The translations under genes and the position numbers were made by a program. This document shows, piece by piece, positions 10,421 through 21,004 of a stretch of 64,000 nucleotides of DNA. This DNA comes from Ctenosaura bakeri. Its lineage: Eukaryota > Chordata > Lepidosauria > Squamata > Iguanidae. Position 1 is the first letter of the stretch. Every line of letters begins with the position of its first letter. The DNA lies in assembly GCA_948474755.1 (NCBI GenBank), contig CAOLHI010000056.1:620001-684000 (forward strand). Direction: 5' to 3'. The notes below the pieces were generated by a model that ran no database searches, was not told the origin of the DNA, and was given only the letters and a program-made list of their open reading frames with translations.

Positions 10421-11191
10421 CATACTCTTCAATATTACATGGATGGAAAACAGGACACTTGTGACCAAATGAGGGGACATGATAGCCATGTTTAAATATT
10501 TGAAGGGATGCCATGTAGAGGACGGAGTGGACTTGTTTTCTGCTGCTCCAGAGACCAGGACAAGGAGCAATGGATTCAAGCTGCAGGAAAGGAGATTCCA
10601 CCTGAATCTCAGGAAGAACTTCCTGACGGTCAGGGCTGTCCAGCAGTGGAATGTGCTGCCTCGTAGTGTAGTGGAGTCTCCTTCCTTGGAGGTTTTTAAA
10701 CAGAGGCTTGATGGCCATCTGTCAGGAGTGCTTTGAGGGTGTTCCTGCATGGCAGGGAGTTGGACTGGATGGCCCCTGTGGTCTCTTCCAACCCTAGATT
10801 TCTATGATTCTATGACATCAGAGTGTGGTCAAAAGAGTGCGGGCAGGTTGCAAGTGGCAACATTTTTTAATGGCAAAAAACCATGCAAAACCGTTGCTTG
10901 AAGCAGAGAAGGATTTATGTATTGGGTTTATCTGTACAAACTCTGAAGTGGAAACGGTATGAGCCTTTCCTAGAGGAAAGGGCAAGACTCTGTCCCCTCC
11001 TCTCCTCCTCCCACTTCTGAGTTAACTGAATGCAAAAGACTTTAGTGCTCTGAACTCAGTTTAGAGCAAGCTGAGGAAGAAAGTGGGAAGAAGAGAAAGA
11101 AATCAGGATGTTTAAAAGGTAGCTGAAAAAGTGGGACAGCAATTTACTGGGACTGTCTCTGGCAAATCACGATAGTTAGATGGTATGGGAT
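10421..11191 (+). mobile_element. TACC element 2, split by CR1 d
   Basis: The left end CATACTCTTCAATATTAC runs to about 10470 and the sequence resumes at 10815 with ATCAGAGTGTGGTCAAAAG, ending in GATAGTTAGATGGTATG. Joining the halves recreates the order seen in TACC 1. Diverged copy. Confidence 0.65.
10471..10814 (+). mobile_element. CR1 fragment d, inserted in TACC 2
   Basis: ORF2 tail encoded at 10479-10736 ([19 protein letters not shown]...[13 protein letters not shown]) is intact as a frame. The tail ends TCTATGATTCTATG. A young-looking copy. Confidence 0.9.
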
Positions 11192-11378
11192 TCTATAGCT
11201 TCATATGGCCATGCTAGCTGGATGATTTGGGCAGTTGTTGGCTGACAAATAACATCTGTAACCCAGCAACTTGCTTCAGATGCTAGCCTTCAGGCAGCCT
11301 TGAGCAAAAAGCCACTTCTTATACCTTCTCCCCTAGGAATGTGATTGCTACAAATGCTCAGGTAGGTAACACTTCTAA

Positions 11379-11539
11379 GGCCAATTCCGCACTAGCCTGT
11401 TATAGCGCGATGATTCCATTTTCAACATCCTCTGGAATCCTGGGGTTTGCAGTTTCGTGAGGGGCCAGCTGGCCCCAGGATTCCAGAGGAGGTTGAAAGT
11501 GGAATCATCGCGCTATAACAGGCTAGTGCGGAAATGGCC
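11379..11539. mobile_element. PAL MITE, short form
   Basis: 161-bp near-perfect palindrome, ends GGCCAATTCCGCAC / GTGCGGAAATGGCC, centre GAGGGGCCAGCTGGCCCC. Perfect TAA duplication (11376-11378, 11540-11542). Confidence 0.9.
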
Positions 11540-11652
11540 TAAATGTGAGCAGCCCCTCAGGGTGTGGCTTATGGCCAATCCCATTCCATACGACCTACCT
11601 GCCTATTCTAAGAATTTTGGGGTTTACCTTCTTCACCTCCGGTTAGACGAGC

Positions 11653-11760
11653 CCTCTTCTTCTTCTTCTTCTTCTTCTTCTTCTTCTTCTTCTTCTTCTT
11701 CTTCTTCTTCTTCTTCTTCTTCTTCTTCTTTTTCTTCTTCTTCTTCTTCTTTTTTTTTTT
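11653..11760. repeat. (TTC)n homopurine/homopyrimidine tract
   Basis: About 33 TTC units, slightly interrupted, ending in a T-run. It generates false poly-Ser and poly-Glu/Arg frames. Confidence 0.97.
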
Positions 11761-12144
11761 TGGCAAATGCTTCCTTGAAGAGCAGGACTGTGTAGCACAA
11801 TAACTGCAATGGCATCTAAAGACAAAGGACTATTATAGTGGGGAGGGAAAAAAGGCTGTGCTGTTGTTCCATTTCTCCTAGGAGCCCAAACTCACTGGCA
11901 TACATTAGTCTTCTGATCTGGGCATATCTCAAGATCTTGTTTACTATAGTGAAGTGCTAATTGGGTGGCTTCAAAGCCTTTTAGCTGAATAATCATTATC
12001 GGCAAAGAGCATTCACTGTTTCATTAAGTGCCCTGTTTTCTCCACCTGGAATATCACATTTGAGGGGGAAATGGAGGGAGAAGGGTATAACTTACCTGAA
12101 TCACTTAAATCCAGGTTGGAATGTTAGGCGTATAGTGTAACTGT
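11761..12144. other. low-copy sequence, nothing recognised
   Basis: No repeats, terminal inversions or coding frames of interest. Confidence 0.5.
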
Positions 12145-12262
12145 GGCCATTTCCACACTAGATTGTTATAGTACTATTATTCTACTTTCAACATCCTATG
12201 GAGTCCTGGGGTTTGCAGTTTAGGGAGGGGCCTTTGAGGCCCTAAACTGCAAACCCCATGTC
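12145..12262. mobile_element. PAL MITE, right arm truncated
   Basis: Left end GGCCATTTCCACAC and left arm intact. The palindrome turns early (CCTTTGAGGCCCTAAACTGCAAACCCC) and the outer right arm is lost. Confidence 0.7.
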
Positions 12263-12300
12263 TAGTGCAGGACTGGACTGTGATTTAATATCTTTGCTAT

Positions 12301-12513
12301 AATTGTTGCTGTTGTTGCATGCCTTCAAGTTGTTTCTGACATATGGGGACCCTGAGTCAACCCTATCATGAGGTTTTCTGGGGGCTGAGAGTGTGCGATG
12401 AGACGAAAGTCACCCAGTGGGTTTCCATGAACAACCAGGGAACTGAATTCTGTTCTCCAAAGTCATAGTCCAACATAGTCCAATGCTCAAATCACTGCAT
12501 CACGCTGGGTCTC
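12301..12513 (-). mobile_element. Sauria-type SINE
   Basis: Minus-strand tRNA-derived head (near 12500), body, and a Bov-B-like tail with GCATGCCTTCAAG at 12315-12330. Moderately diverged, with internal deletion. Confidence 0.75.
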
Positions 12514-12629
12514 AAACATAAGGTACTTCTAAGCAAATGTGATGGTGCTCTTAAGGTCTCTCATAACGACCACCCCATCACTCAGTATGCAGAAGCAAAA
12601 GCTGTGGAGACAGGTTAGAAGATACAGCA

Positions 12630-12735
12630 TCAAGTATACAATTCAGAGAGGAGAGGAGGCAGAATCTTGTTCTTTGCAGTAGGCTCAGTCAAAAACAAAC
12701 TGCTGCAGCCTCTCCTAGCTTGTCTGCTCTTCTTA
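12630..12735 (-). mobile_element. TACC fragment
   Basis: AGGCAGAATCTTGTTCTTTG and CTGCTGCAGCCTCTCCTAGC match the interior of the minus-oriented TACC copies at 31030-31090 and 36120-36185. Termini missing. Confidence 0.45.
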
Positions 12736-12914
12736 TGTTTTTGTATGCCTTTAAGTAGTTTCTGATTTCTGGTGACCCTAAGGTAACCCTATCATGGTGT
12801 TTTCCGGGGCTGAGAGTGTGTGATGTACCCATCTCTCCCAGTAGGTTTCCATGGCTGCGCAGAGAATCAAACCCTGGTTTCTTGGGTCATAGTCCTACAC
12901 CATGCTGGCCTGTC
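12736..12914 (-). mobile_element. Sauria-type SINE, diverged
   Basis: Tail TGTATGCCTTTAAGTAGTTT and body GGTGACCCTAAGGTAACCC identify it. The B-box region reads GAATCAAACCCTGGTTTC on the plus strand. Confidence 0.7.
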
Positions 12915-13164
12915 TAGTATCTTTAGTCAGGTCTACTCATGTTGGATCAAAGCATCATATATTTGGAACTGGATTTCCTTTTCCTTACTAATTATGTTAA
13001 CTCCTACACCCATGCATACCACCCACACACTCAAAGAGACCACAAATCTATGTTGTCACAATGTGGCCTAAATATCCAAAAGTGGAGTTACATTCCACTT
13101 CCATCACACAGCTCGTATATTGGATACCATTGTGGCACAACCTGTGTGAATCGCTGCTAAATGC

Positions 13165-13554
13165 CATACCCTTTAACAGATGTAATCCTTTAACAGATGA
13201 AAACCAGGACTTGTATGGTAAAACAACATCAGAGTGTGCTCAAAATGGCAAAAGTTGTTAATGAGGAAGAACACCCATGCTAGAAGAGGCTGCTGCAGTT
13301 TGCTCTTGCCGCAGCTTACTGGAAAGGGCAAGATATTGCCCCCTCTTCTCCTCTCCCCATGCTGAGTGGAGTACAAAATTGCTGTTGTACTTGGAATTCG
13401 GTTTGCAGCAACTGAAGCAGGCTGAAGGCAAGGGGGTAAGAAGAGAGACAATCCGGGGCACTTTAAAAGCAGCTGAAAATTAGAATGGGAGAGGATTATT
13501 GGGACTTTTTAATAATCCTGTTAATTGGCAAAACTGGGACAGTTGGCAGGTATG
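13165..13554 (+). mobile_element. TACC element 3
   Basis: Ends CATACCCTTTAAC and GTTGGCAGGTATG, 390 bp, with the shared CATCAGAGTGTG and TTTAAAAGCAGCTGAAAA segments. Full length and collinear with TACC 1. Confidence 0.7.
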
Positions 13555-13564
13555 AAATGTTTAT

Positions 13565-13712
13565 GAGTGTCACCTCACTGCACCTCGCAATATGCAATGC
13601 AATGCACATTAGCACATGTTCCAGATTAGGCTTTCCTGGAGAGGTCAAGAATTGAACCCAGGACCTTCTGATTGCAAAGTCTGGGTTCTTCCACTGAGCT
13701 AAAGATACTCCC
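13565..13712 (-). mobile_element. tRNA-derived SINE with A and B boxes
   Basis: On the minus strand TAGCTCAGTGG (13691-13701) is an exact pol III A box and GGTTCAATTCT (13648-13658) a near-exact B box, 32 nt apart. The head resembles an alanine-type tRNA but lacks a paired acceptor stem, so it is a SINE or tRNA pseudogene rather than a tRNA gene. Confidence 0.65.
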
Positions 13713-14109
13713 ACAGCACAAGCTTGATCGGGGAGCACATTTAGTTCTATTTCCAGCCATGCCCTTGACTATCCTATGCTCTATGAGGAGCAGCTTAGGG
13801 ATCTGGGGATGTTTAGTCTGCAGAAGAGAAGGTTAAGAGGGGACATGATAGCCATGTTTAAGTGTTTGAAAGGATGTCATATTGAGGAGGGAGCGGGCTT
13901 GTTTTCCACAGCTCCAGAGACAAGGACAAGGAGCAATGGATTCAAACTGCAGGAAAGGAGGTTCCATTTGAACTTCAGGAAGAACTTCCTGATGGTCAGG
14001 GCTGTCCGGCAGAGGAATATGCTGCTTCAATGGAGTATGGTGGAGTCTCCTTCTTTGGAGGGTTTTAAGAGGAGGCTGGATGGCTATATGTTGGGAATAC
14101 CTTCTTTAT

Positions 14110-14530
14110 GGCCCTTTCTGCACCTTACCTTCTTCCGGCACTGGGGTGCGGGTATCGCGCAAGCAGCCTCTGGTGAGAGGCTCTCGCATCTAGGGTCCTT
14201 CAGTTCTGCATGCGCTGCCTGCTCGCGCTAAAGCCCCGCCTCTTCCTTCCACAGTGCAGCCTAGGACCTTCCCAGGCTGCACTGGGGCAGGAAGCGTGAC
14301 CGGTGTGGCTCCGGAGGCTCCACACGCCAGGTAAGTGTGCGCGGGGCCCAGGAGCAATGTGTGATCGTGCATTTTTTCCGGCTTCTAACTGAAAATGAAA
14401 AGGTGTGCAATTGGCTCCTGCCGGCCCCTAGAGCGTTGCACAATTCTGAGTGTGTCATGCAGATCACTCCTCACAATCTCACAATGCTCCAGACCCTCTT
14501 TCACATGGAAAATGCCATGTGGAAAGGGCC
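14110..14530 (+). mobile_element. CAS element 5, inserted in CR1 e
   Basis: Ends GGCCCTTTCTGCACC and GTGGAAAGGGCC, 421 bp, flanks TAT/CAT (one mismatch). Same orientation of the splice-like core as CAS 1-4. Confidence 0.8.
14255..14330 (+). other. exon-like cassette of CAS 5
   Basis: Acceptor CTCTTCCTTCCACAG ends at 14254. Donor CGCCAG/GTAAGTG at 14331 is a full consensus 5' splice site. The enclosed 76 nt are GC-rich. Confidence 0.45.
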
Positions 14531-14637
14531 CATGTTTTCCTGCTTGGCAGAATGCAGTTGGACTGGATGGCCCTTGGGGTCTCTTCCAACTCTATGATTC
14601 TACCCACTCCTGCATTCTCCCATATAAATGAATGAGC

Positions 14638-15518
14638 CATTACCCTGATTTCTGGGGGTCCCGTGAGGAACGCCTAAGTGCGCTCCAAGTTGGAAATTAG
14701 TCAAAAGAGCACAAGCTAGCAATGCGAGAGGCAGGGCAACGGAGCGAGTTCTTTTACCCAATGTCTATGGGGTCAGGCCGAGTCAAGGAGCAAACAGAAG
14801 TAAATAATAATTGTTGTTTTTATTAAAATACAGCCAAACAAGTGTATGCAACACACTCACACAGAGAACTATAGAAATAAAGGTTGGAGTTGGATAGAGG
14901 GATTTTGAGAGGAGGTTTTGTCCTGAAGCCCAGGTAGTCTGAAGAAGAAGTTCATGGAAAATGTAGTTTCTCAGCACGTGGAGCTGAGGGGAAGGCTCGC
15001 TGAATGAAGTGACAGCAAGATGGGATGGAAGCCAAGAGCGATCTGAGGAAGCGCTCAAAGTCAGGGGTTCTTATAGGGGAAAATGTGGCCGTAGGCTAGT
15101 CCATTCTCGGGGATCACAATGTGTTTCGGGCTGGAGACAAAGCCTCCAAAAGGTCAGAATTTTATATGATTAAATTAAGACCGAATTGTCAATAGAGTAG
15201 CCAGTATGCAAACGCAGAGTGCTTGACAGATGAATATTCGGTTCATCAAGTTGCCTGCTCGGGGCAGGGAGTCCTTTGTAAGTGGCGTGCATGCATAATA
15301 CGGTACTTGCCTTGAGGTCTCCTAAAGCGGCAGTCTGGCTATTTCTGGCCTGCCTGTATTTGTTTGGAATATTTCAGCGATTAGCGGCCGTGCCTGTATG
15401 TGAGCTTGACCAGGGGCCTCGCAAGCACGTGGAGGAAAAAGGGGTATAGAAGGCCAAATTATTGATATCAAAAAGATATCTAATATCCCAGAAGTCCGGG
15501 ATAGAAACTGCAGTAACA
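14638..15518 (-). mobile_element. LTR-A solo LTR 1
   Basis: Reverse-oriented copy of the LTR at 46903-47826. In LTR orientation it starts TGTTACTGCAG and ends CAGGGTAATG. 4-bp flanks GAGC/GAGT (14634-14637, 15519-15522) differ at one base. TTATAG at 15070-15080 complements a promoter-like CTATAAG. No internal retroviral region, so it is a recombination-derived solo LTR. Confidence 0.75.
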
Positions 15519-15654
15519 GAGTGCCATTCTTGCTATGGAAAAGTAAAGTAAAGTTCCATTGTGGCAGACACAAAACCTGTTCTTGATGTTCACTAAAAAG
15601 GACCCCTTCTTGATATTGGATGGGTAGAGAGACCCCTGCAATAGAGACTTAGGT

Positions 15655-16012
15655 AGCTGGATATATTTAGCTTGAGGAAGACAAGAGTTGGCACGACAGC
15701 TTTCTTTAAATATCTGAAGGAATGTCATGCAGAAGACGGAGCAAGCTTGATTTCTGCTGCTTCAGAGACCAATGGATTCAAACTAAAGGAAAAGAGATTC
15801 CTTGTAAACATTAGGAAGAATTTTTTTCCTCTTTTTACTGTAAGAGCTGTTCAGCAGGGGTCCCCAAGGGTGGAGGACTTTGGAAGTCTTTGACCAGAAG
15901 TTGTATAGACATCTTTCAGGAGTGTTTGAATTGTCTCTTCCTGAATGTCAGGTAGTTGAACTAGATGGCCCTTATGGTTTCTTCCAACTGTTAAGATTCT
16001 ATAATTCTATGA
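15655..16012 (+). mobile_element. CR1 fragment f, diverged
   Basis: FFKYLKECHAEDGASLISAASE and KEKRFLVNIRKN mark an older CR1 ORF2 tail. It ends at TCTATAATTCTATGA. Confidence 0.8.
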
Positions 16013-16240
16013 ATAATCAGCCTCACTTCTCAATGTTTTGTCAGCACTGCCCATTACCAGGACAGACATGTTGCTAGTTCTCAAGAATCAATGCCAAAGT
16101 CAGGCCTTAGAAACCTCTCAGTATGTCTAAGCTGTGCCTGAACCTTTGTGTTGCAGTGACGGATCATCCCAGGTCCTGAGATTTCTGGGCCAAAACCTGA
16201 GTCCTGGGAAGAGCCCTGGGTGATATAATTAAGCACTATG

Positions 16241-16684
16241 TGTCATGCCCCTGCCCCAGGACCCAGACAGGACTCTTCCCAACAGCCACACCCTGGAGAT
16301 ATGGGAGGGACAGTACTTACTGCAGCCAGCGCAGGTGGCAAAGGGAGATCCTGGGCTTCTGGCAGTGTTCATATAGGAAGAGCTGGTTAATTAGGCCACA
16401 GCTGGCTAGGATGCTGAGACTATATAACCAGAGGTAAGAAAAGCAGAAAGCTAGTGGTGACAGCTTTGCTGACTCCTGCATTCCTTGCCCATGCTCCTTG
16501 GACCTTTGCCTGGACCATAGATCCTGCTTTTGGACATTTCCTCTCTGGATTATTGGTAAATTTGGGCTCAGCTGTTGTGAACTTGCTATGAACCTGAACT
16601 TCTTTAACAAATGCTGTTTGCTAGTTGCTGCTTTCTGCCTGATTAGACAGCTGTGAAGCCTTGGCAGGCTGCCATCACAGGACA
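16241..16684 (+). mobile_element. LTR-H solo LTR 2
   Basis: TGTCATGCCC...CACAGGACA, 444 bp, with 5-bp flanks CTATG/CTATA. TATA-like CTATATAAC at 16423-16432. No inner sequence. Confidence 0.7.
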
Positions 16685-17161
16685 CTATACATTAAGTACC
16701 AGTTGCTCACAGCTTGTTATTGGAACATATACACAAATACATATTTTCCTGTTTGGAAATCTTAACTAAAGGGCATTCCTAGATTATGTTGAAATGAGAG
16801 GATTGTTCCTTCTCAGGTACAAGAGATGGGATAAGGAACATTTAATCTAGCCTGTTTGCTTCTAGCGAGAAGGTGGATGTGGAGCAGAGCAGAAGGTGAG
16901 CCCTGGTTCCACAAGGACTGGGAAAGAAGGAGGACATACATAAAGTCTTTGCAAGTTGCAGCAACCAATAATTAAGCCTTGCAGATTGTAGCAAACTGAT
17001 GCTATGCTAGGTAAACTTGAGATTTGGACACAGCTCTTTCCTCTTGCCTGAAGCTGAGCCCATCAATACTGGATAATTTGCACCTCTGTCTCCCACCTAG
17101 AGATGACCCACAATAACTAAGGACTCAGCTACAGGCCCTGAGATCTGGCAACCCTACTTTT
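16685..17161. other. low-copy spacer between two LTR-H copies
   Basis: 477 bp with no retroviral motif, primer-binding site or polypurine tract recognised. The flanking LTRs have separate target flanks, so this is unlikely to be a provirus interior. Confidence 0.45.
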
Positions 17162-17656
17162 TGTCATGCTCCAGCCCCAGGACTCGGGTGCAAATACAGT
17201 CAGAATCCTCTCCAACAGCCACAATGCACAGACATGAACAAGACAATACTTACTACAGCCCAGCATAGATAAGAAAGGGAGAACCCAAGAGACTCAGAGT
17301 TTTATACAGAGAAGATGCATTGAGTAGGCAAAAAGCTGGCGGGAGCCTGCTGTCCAATAAAAACAAGGGATGGGGTGGGGAGAAATCTGTTGCGACAACT
17401 CCTATTAATGGTGGAAGCAACATGTTCTTTGTTTGGATCCTTTGCTCATGTTCCTGGAAAACCTTGATCCTTGCTTTGTGTGCTGACTATGCTGCTGGAT
17501 ACTCCCTTGAATTGACACCATGAATTTATTGCTGACTTGAATTGCTGAAACCAAAAAACCAGTAGTGACTGAGAGGCCTTTGGAAACTTTGTCTGTGGCT
17601 GCTACGATGGACTCTGTTGGAGGACTGTGAACATGGCTGTCTGTCAGGACAGGACA
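17162..17656 (+). mobile_element. LTR-H solo LTR 3
   Basis: TGTCATGCTCCAGCCCCAGG start and CAGGACAGGACA end, about 495 bp. Contains an insertion-rich middle and TTTTATACAG near 17300 in place of the TATA box. No clear duplication. Confidence 0.65.
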
Positions 17657-17675
17657 CCTGTGCTGTAGAAACCAT

Positions 17676-17877
17676 GGCCATTTCCGCACTACAGTGTTAA
17701 ACTGCTGCTATTCCACTTTCAATGCCCTGTGGAATTCTGGGGTTTGTAGTTTACTGAGACCAAAGAGCTCTTTGGCTGAGAATTTGAAGTGCCCTTCCCT
17801 AAACTACAAACCCCAGAATTCAATAGGAGGTTGATAGTGGAATAGCAGCACTTTAACATTGTAGTGCGGAAATGGCC
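17676..17877. mobile_element. PAL MITE, long form
   Basis: Ends GGCCATTTCCGCAC / GTGCGGAAATGGCC with a perfect CAT duplication (17673-17675, 17878-17880). Confidence 0.9.
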
Positions 17878-17880
17878 CAT

Positions 17881-18733
17881 GTTTTTGCTTAGATGTCTTC
17901 CTGTTCAATACAATCTATAGATTGACAGCCCTGGCAAAGAAGAAACTACTACAGGGCCTTCTCAGTTCTGGCCCCAGGACTCCTGAATTCACCGGCTAAA
18001 GATACTAATGAAAGCCCACCCCCTACAGATATTTTTTTTAAAAGACAAAGATTGTTAAAAACCATGTACCCAGGCTGCTTAATGAGAACATCTTTTAAAC
18101 ATCTCTCAATAATCCCATTTTAAATGGTATTTAACTATGCTTCCCTACTGTGACTGTGTCGGCATTATGATGAGTGGTTGTAGTTACTAATGTAATTGCT
18201 TTAGTTCAGTGCTCATTAAGAATATTTTTACATACATGAAACCTACAGGGCTTGGCCAGATGGAGAAGAAAACAATTATGGAAGTGATAATGATACTTTT
18301 AGAAAATATGGTTCTGGATTTCTAGGTTTAAAAATAGTTCTCATTCTGCAGTCGAAAGGGTCTGTATTTGGCATGCAGAAGACACAGTTTATCAGTGGCC
18401 TTAACTACAGCAACTTAAATGGGAACATTTTCGTTCAGGGGTAGTACGTCCTAGCTTATCTGATTCTATCCATCACAAAGAAGAGCTTTTCTCTCCCTAC
18501 CCTGCTTGTTGATTCCCAGAAGCCACTGCTCTGAGACCACTGATAAAAGGGGCTGCTCTTTTGTTCTGAGCTCCTGAAATCAGTTATGCAAACTTACTTT
18601 TATTTACTTGTTGCAGGGCTGTCCCCAGGTGTTTTTCTGCCTGAGGACCAAGGCTTGAAATTGTTACTTTTTTTGGGGGGGATGCAACCCCCAAGAAGCT
18701 GCCGGCCAGTAAGAAACCTTTTCATTCTTCACA
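17881..18733. other. low-copy sequence, possible conserved non-coding element at 18030-18300
   Basis: Longest repeat-poor AT-rich stretch in the left half. It includes GACAAAGATTGTTAA (SOX/TCF-like) and CTTAATGAG, CTCATTAAG homeodomain-like cores. No coding frame. Conservation is not testable here. Confidence 0.25.
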
Positions 18734-18960
18734 ACTGTTGTTGCTTTTGATGTGTGCCTTCAAGTCGTTATGGTAGCCCTAAAATGAACCTATCACAGGG
18801 TTTTCTTGGCAAGATTTGTTCAGAAGGTGTTTGCCTTTGCCTTCCTCTGAGGATGAGAGAGTGTGACTTGCCCAGGATCACCCAGTGGGTATCCATGGCA
18901 GAGCAGGGATTCAAATCCTGATCTCCAGAGCCAGTAAATCACTACATCACACTGGTTCTC
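18734..18960 (-). mobile_element. Sauria-type SINE
   Basis: Well preserved on the minus strand: head ends near 18960, body CTTGCCCAGGATCACCCAGT, tail GTGTGCCTTCAAGTCGTT. Confidence 0.85.
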
Positions 18961-18964
18961 ACCC

Positions 18965-19170
18965 AGTTATAACACTGTTATTCCTCTTTACCTATCATAA
19001 CTACATCCTTTGGAATCTTGGGTTTGTAGTTTGGAGAATCGCAAGAGCTCCAGGCACAGAATTTCTGATTCCCTTCCCTAAACTGCAAATCCCAGGATTC
19101 CATAGGATGGACGATGGCAATTACAGTGGAATCCCAGTCCAAAGCTGTGTAGTGTGAAAGGGTGCATGGT
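18965..19170. mobile_element. PAL-related palindromic MITE, old
   Basis: GGAATCTTGGGTTTGTAGTTT and AAACTGCAAATCCCAGGATTC are facing arms, but the ends differ from PAL (TGTAGTGTGAAAGGGTGC at the right). Probably a cousin family. Confidence 0.5.
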
Positions 19171-19353
19171 CATTGGTGCTCCTGTTCTCTTCATTCTATG
19201 CAAAGAAGGCAACTGAAGTGTCAGTTGAACCAATATTATGGACAGGATAACATGCTCCATCCCACCTGAGAGTAGCTGGACAGACTGTGTAGCCAAAGTA
19301 GCTCTGCCCCCACCAAGAGATGGGAATGGCTTGGGGGAGGCATTCAGGAGAAA

Positions 19354-19645
19354 TCATAGAATCATAGAAATGTAGAGTTGGAAAAGACCCCAGGGGCCAT
19401 CCATTCCATCCCCATTCTGCCATGCAGGAACACCCTCACAGCACTCCTGACAGATGGCTGCCCAGCCTCTGCTTAAAAACCCCCAAAGAAGGAGGAGACC
19501 CCACCACACTCCAAGGCAGAAGATTCCACTGCCGGACAGCCCTGACCGTCAGGAAGTTCTTCCTGAGGTTCAGGTGGAATCTCCTTTCCTGCAGGTTGAA
19601 TCCACTGCTCCTTGTTCTGGTCTCTGGAGCAGCAGAAAACAGGAA
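19354..19645 (-). mobile_element. CR1 fragment g
   Basis: Minus-strand frame 19436-19648 encodes [18 protein letters not shown] through FKQRLGSHLSGVL, with the CR1 3' end at 19354-19440. Confidence 0.9.
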
Positions 19646-19831
19646 CAACTGGAAAACCTCACTCTTCTAATGGTAGGGTTGGATCAGCCCTGGCTTGTTG
19701 CCAGCACTCATAGATATAAGCAGAACTGCTGTTATAAAGATTTGACAAACACAGAATCTGACAGATACACCCAATATTTACCCAATAATCCTCTTTTTCT
19801 GGAGTGGCTGGTGGCTTTCATGTCACTGAGG

Positions 19832-20000
19832 CAGTAATCTGTTCTGGGCTTCAGTCCAAACCTTACAGGAGCTATCTGAGGTGCTGAACCTATTTTGGGA
19901 ATTAGGTTCAATGCCTTGGATAGCTCCTTTAAACTTTAGACTGGCACCCAGAGCAGATTCCCAGTCCACTGACATGGAAGCCACCAGCACCCACTGCCCT
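19832..20000 (+). repeat. UNK1 unclassified interspersed repeat
   Basis: CCTTGGATAGCTCCTTTAAA followed by CTTTAGACTG and CCACTGACATGGAAGCCACC recurs at 21005, 23975, 25770 and 42795. No terminal repeats found. Confidence 0.5.
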
Positions 20001-20291
20001 CTTCCACATCTGTCTGTCTGCCTCATAATCATTACATCCGTATCCCACTTTTTCACAAAACAGACCTCTACATCTTCAGGAATTCTTTCTGTGAAAGGAG
20101 AAGGCACCCTCTCCTAGCCTGTACTCAGCTTTTGCCCTGTCTGCCAGAATGACAAAGTAATGGATCCTAGAGGAAATTAAGCCTGAATTCTCCCTAAAAG
20201 CAAAATGGCTCAATTTCAGGCTAACATACTTTGGCCATATCATGGGATGACATCATTCATTACAAAGTGGAAGGCAGCAGGAAAAGAGAGA

Positions 20292-20672
20292 GGCCATTTC
20301 TGCCCTACACTTAGGCCATTTCCTCACTAGCCTGTTATAGCGTGATGATTCCACTTTGAACATCCTCTGGAATCCTGGGGTTTGCAGTTTCGGGAGGGGC
20401 CGGCTGGCCCCTCCCGAAACTGCAAACCCCAGGATTCCAGAGGATGTCGAAAGTGGAATCATCGCGCTATAACAGGCTAGTGCGGAAATGGCCTTAGTGT
20501 TGCTATTCCACTTTCAACATCTTGTGGAATTCTGGGTTTTTTACTTTATTAAGGCCCAAGAGCTCTCTGGCTGAGAATTCTAAAAGCCCCTTCCTTAAAT
20601 GCAAACCCCAGTATCCCTTAGGATGTTGAAAGTGGAATAATAGCATTATAACAGTGTAGGGTGGAAATGGTC
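20292..20672. mobile_element. PAL MITE, long form, host of a second PAL
   Basis: Left end GGCCATTTCTGCCC, right end GTGGAAATGGTC. The left arm is interrupted at TTA by the short-form copy 20314-20493. Without the insert it is about 198 bp. Confidence 0.85.
20314..20493. mobile_element. PAL MITE, short form, nested in PAL
   Basis: 180-bp near-perfect palindrome centred on GGGGCCGGCTGGCCCC, flanked by a perfect TTA duplication (20311-20313, 20494-20496). Confidence 0.92.
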
Positions 20673-21004
20673 AAAGATCACCACACAAGTGGAAGGACTT
20701 TATCAAATAAGCCTTGAGTTTGCAATATCTTAGTAGGACTGTTAATAACCTTGGAGTTCTCTCATCCACAACATTGTGTGTGTGTGTGTCGGGGGGGTCA
20801 TATATTTCTAATTTTTTAAGTCTTTTCCATGATATAGAAACTAGCTTCAGGGTCCTTCACTGGGGGTCCCATCCAGCAAGTTCTTCAGAAAACAGGAGAT
20901 CACTTCCAACTTTTCAGTTAAAACTACCAATCAGTCATTTCTCTTCTGTGCACCTTTTCAGCTGGCCACTGTGGCTGGAGGTAGAGATCCTATTTGGGGG
21001 ATAG
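20673..21004. other. low-copy sequence with short (GT)n
   Basis: A GTGTGTGTGTG run near 20776-20789 is the only recognisable feature. Confidence 0.45.

Larger units (their letters stand above)
13768..14604 (+). mobile_element. CR1 fragment e, split by CAS 5
   Basis: ORF2 tail [17 protein letters not shown] through FKRRLDGYMLGIP is in frame up to 14100. The 3' UTR resumes at 14534 (GGCAGAATGCAGTTGGACTG) and ends TCTATGATTCTA. Confidence 0.88.

Noticed and set aside
11457..11825. Poly-Ser, poly-Glu and poly-Arg proteins
   Set aside because: Translations of the (TTC)n tract.
13641..13712. Functional tRNA gene on the minus strand
   Set aside because: Good A and B boxes, but no paired acceptor stem or anticodon arm of normal form. 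Best read as a SINE.
16241..17656. A provirus bounded by two LTR-H copies
   Set aside because: The 477-bp spacer lacks primer-binding site, polypurine tract or retroviral coding remnants, and the left LTR has its own flanking duplication.
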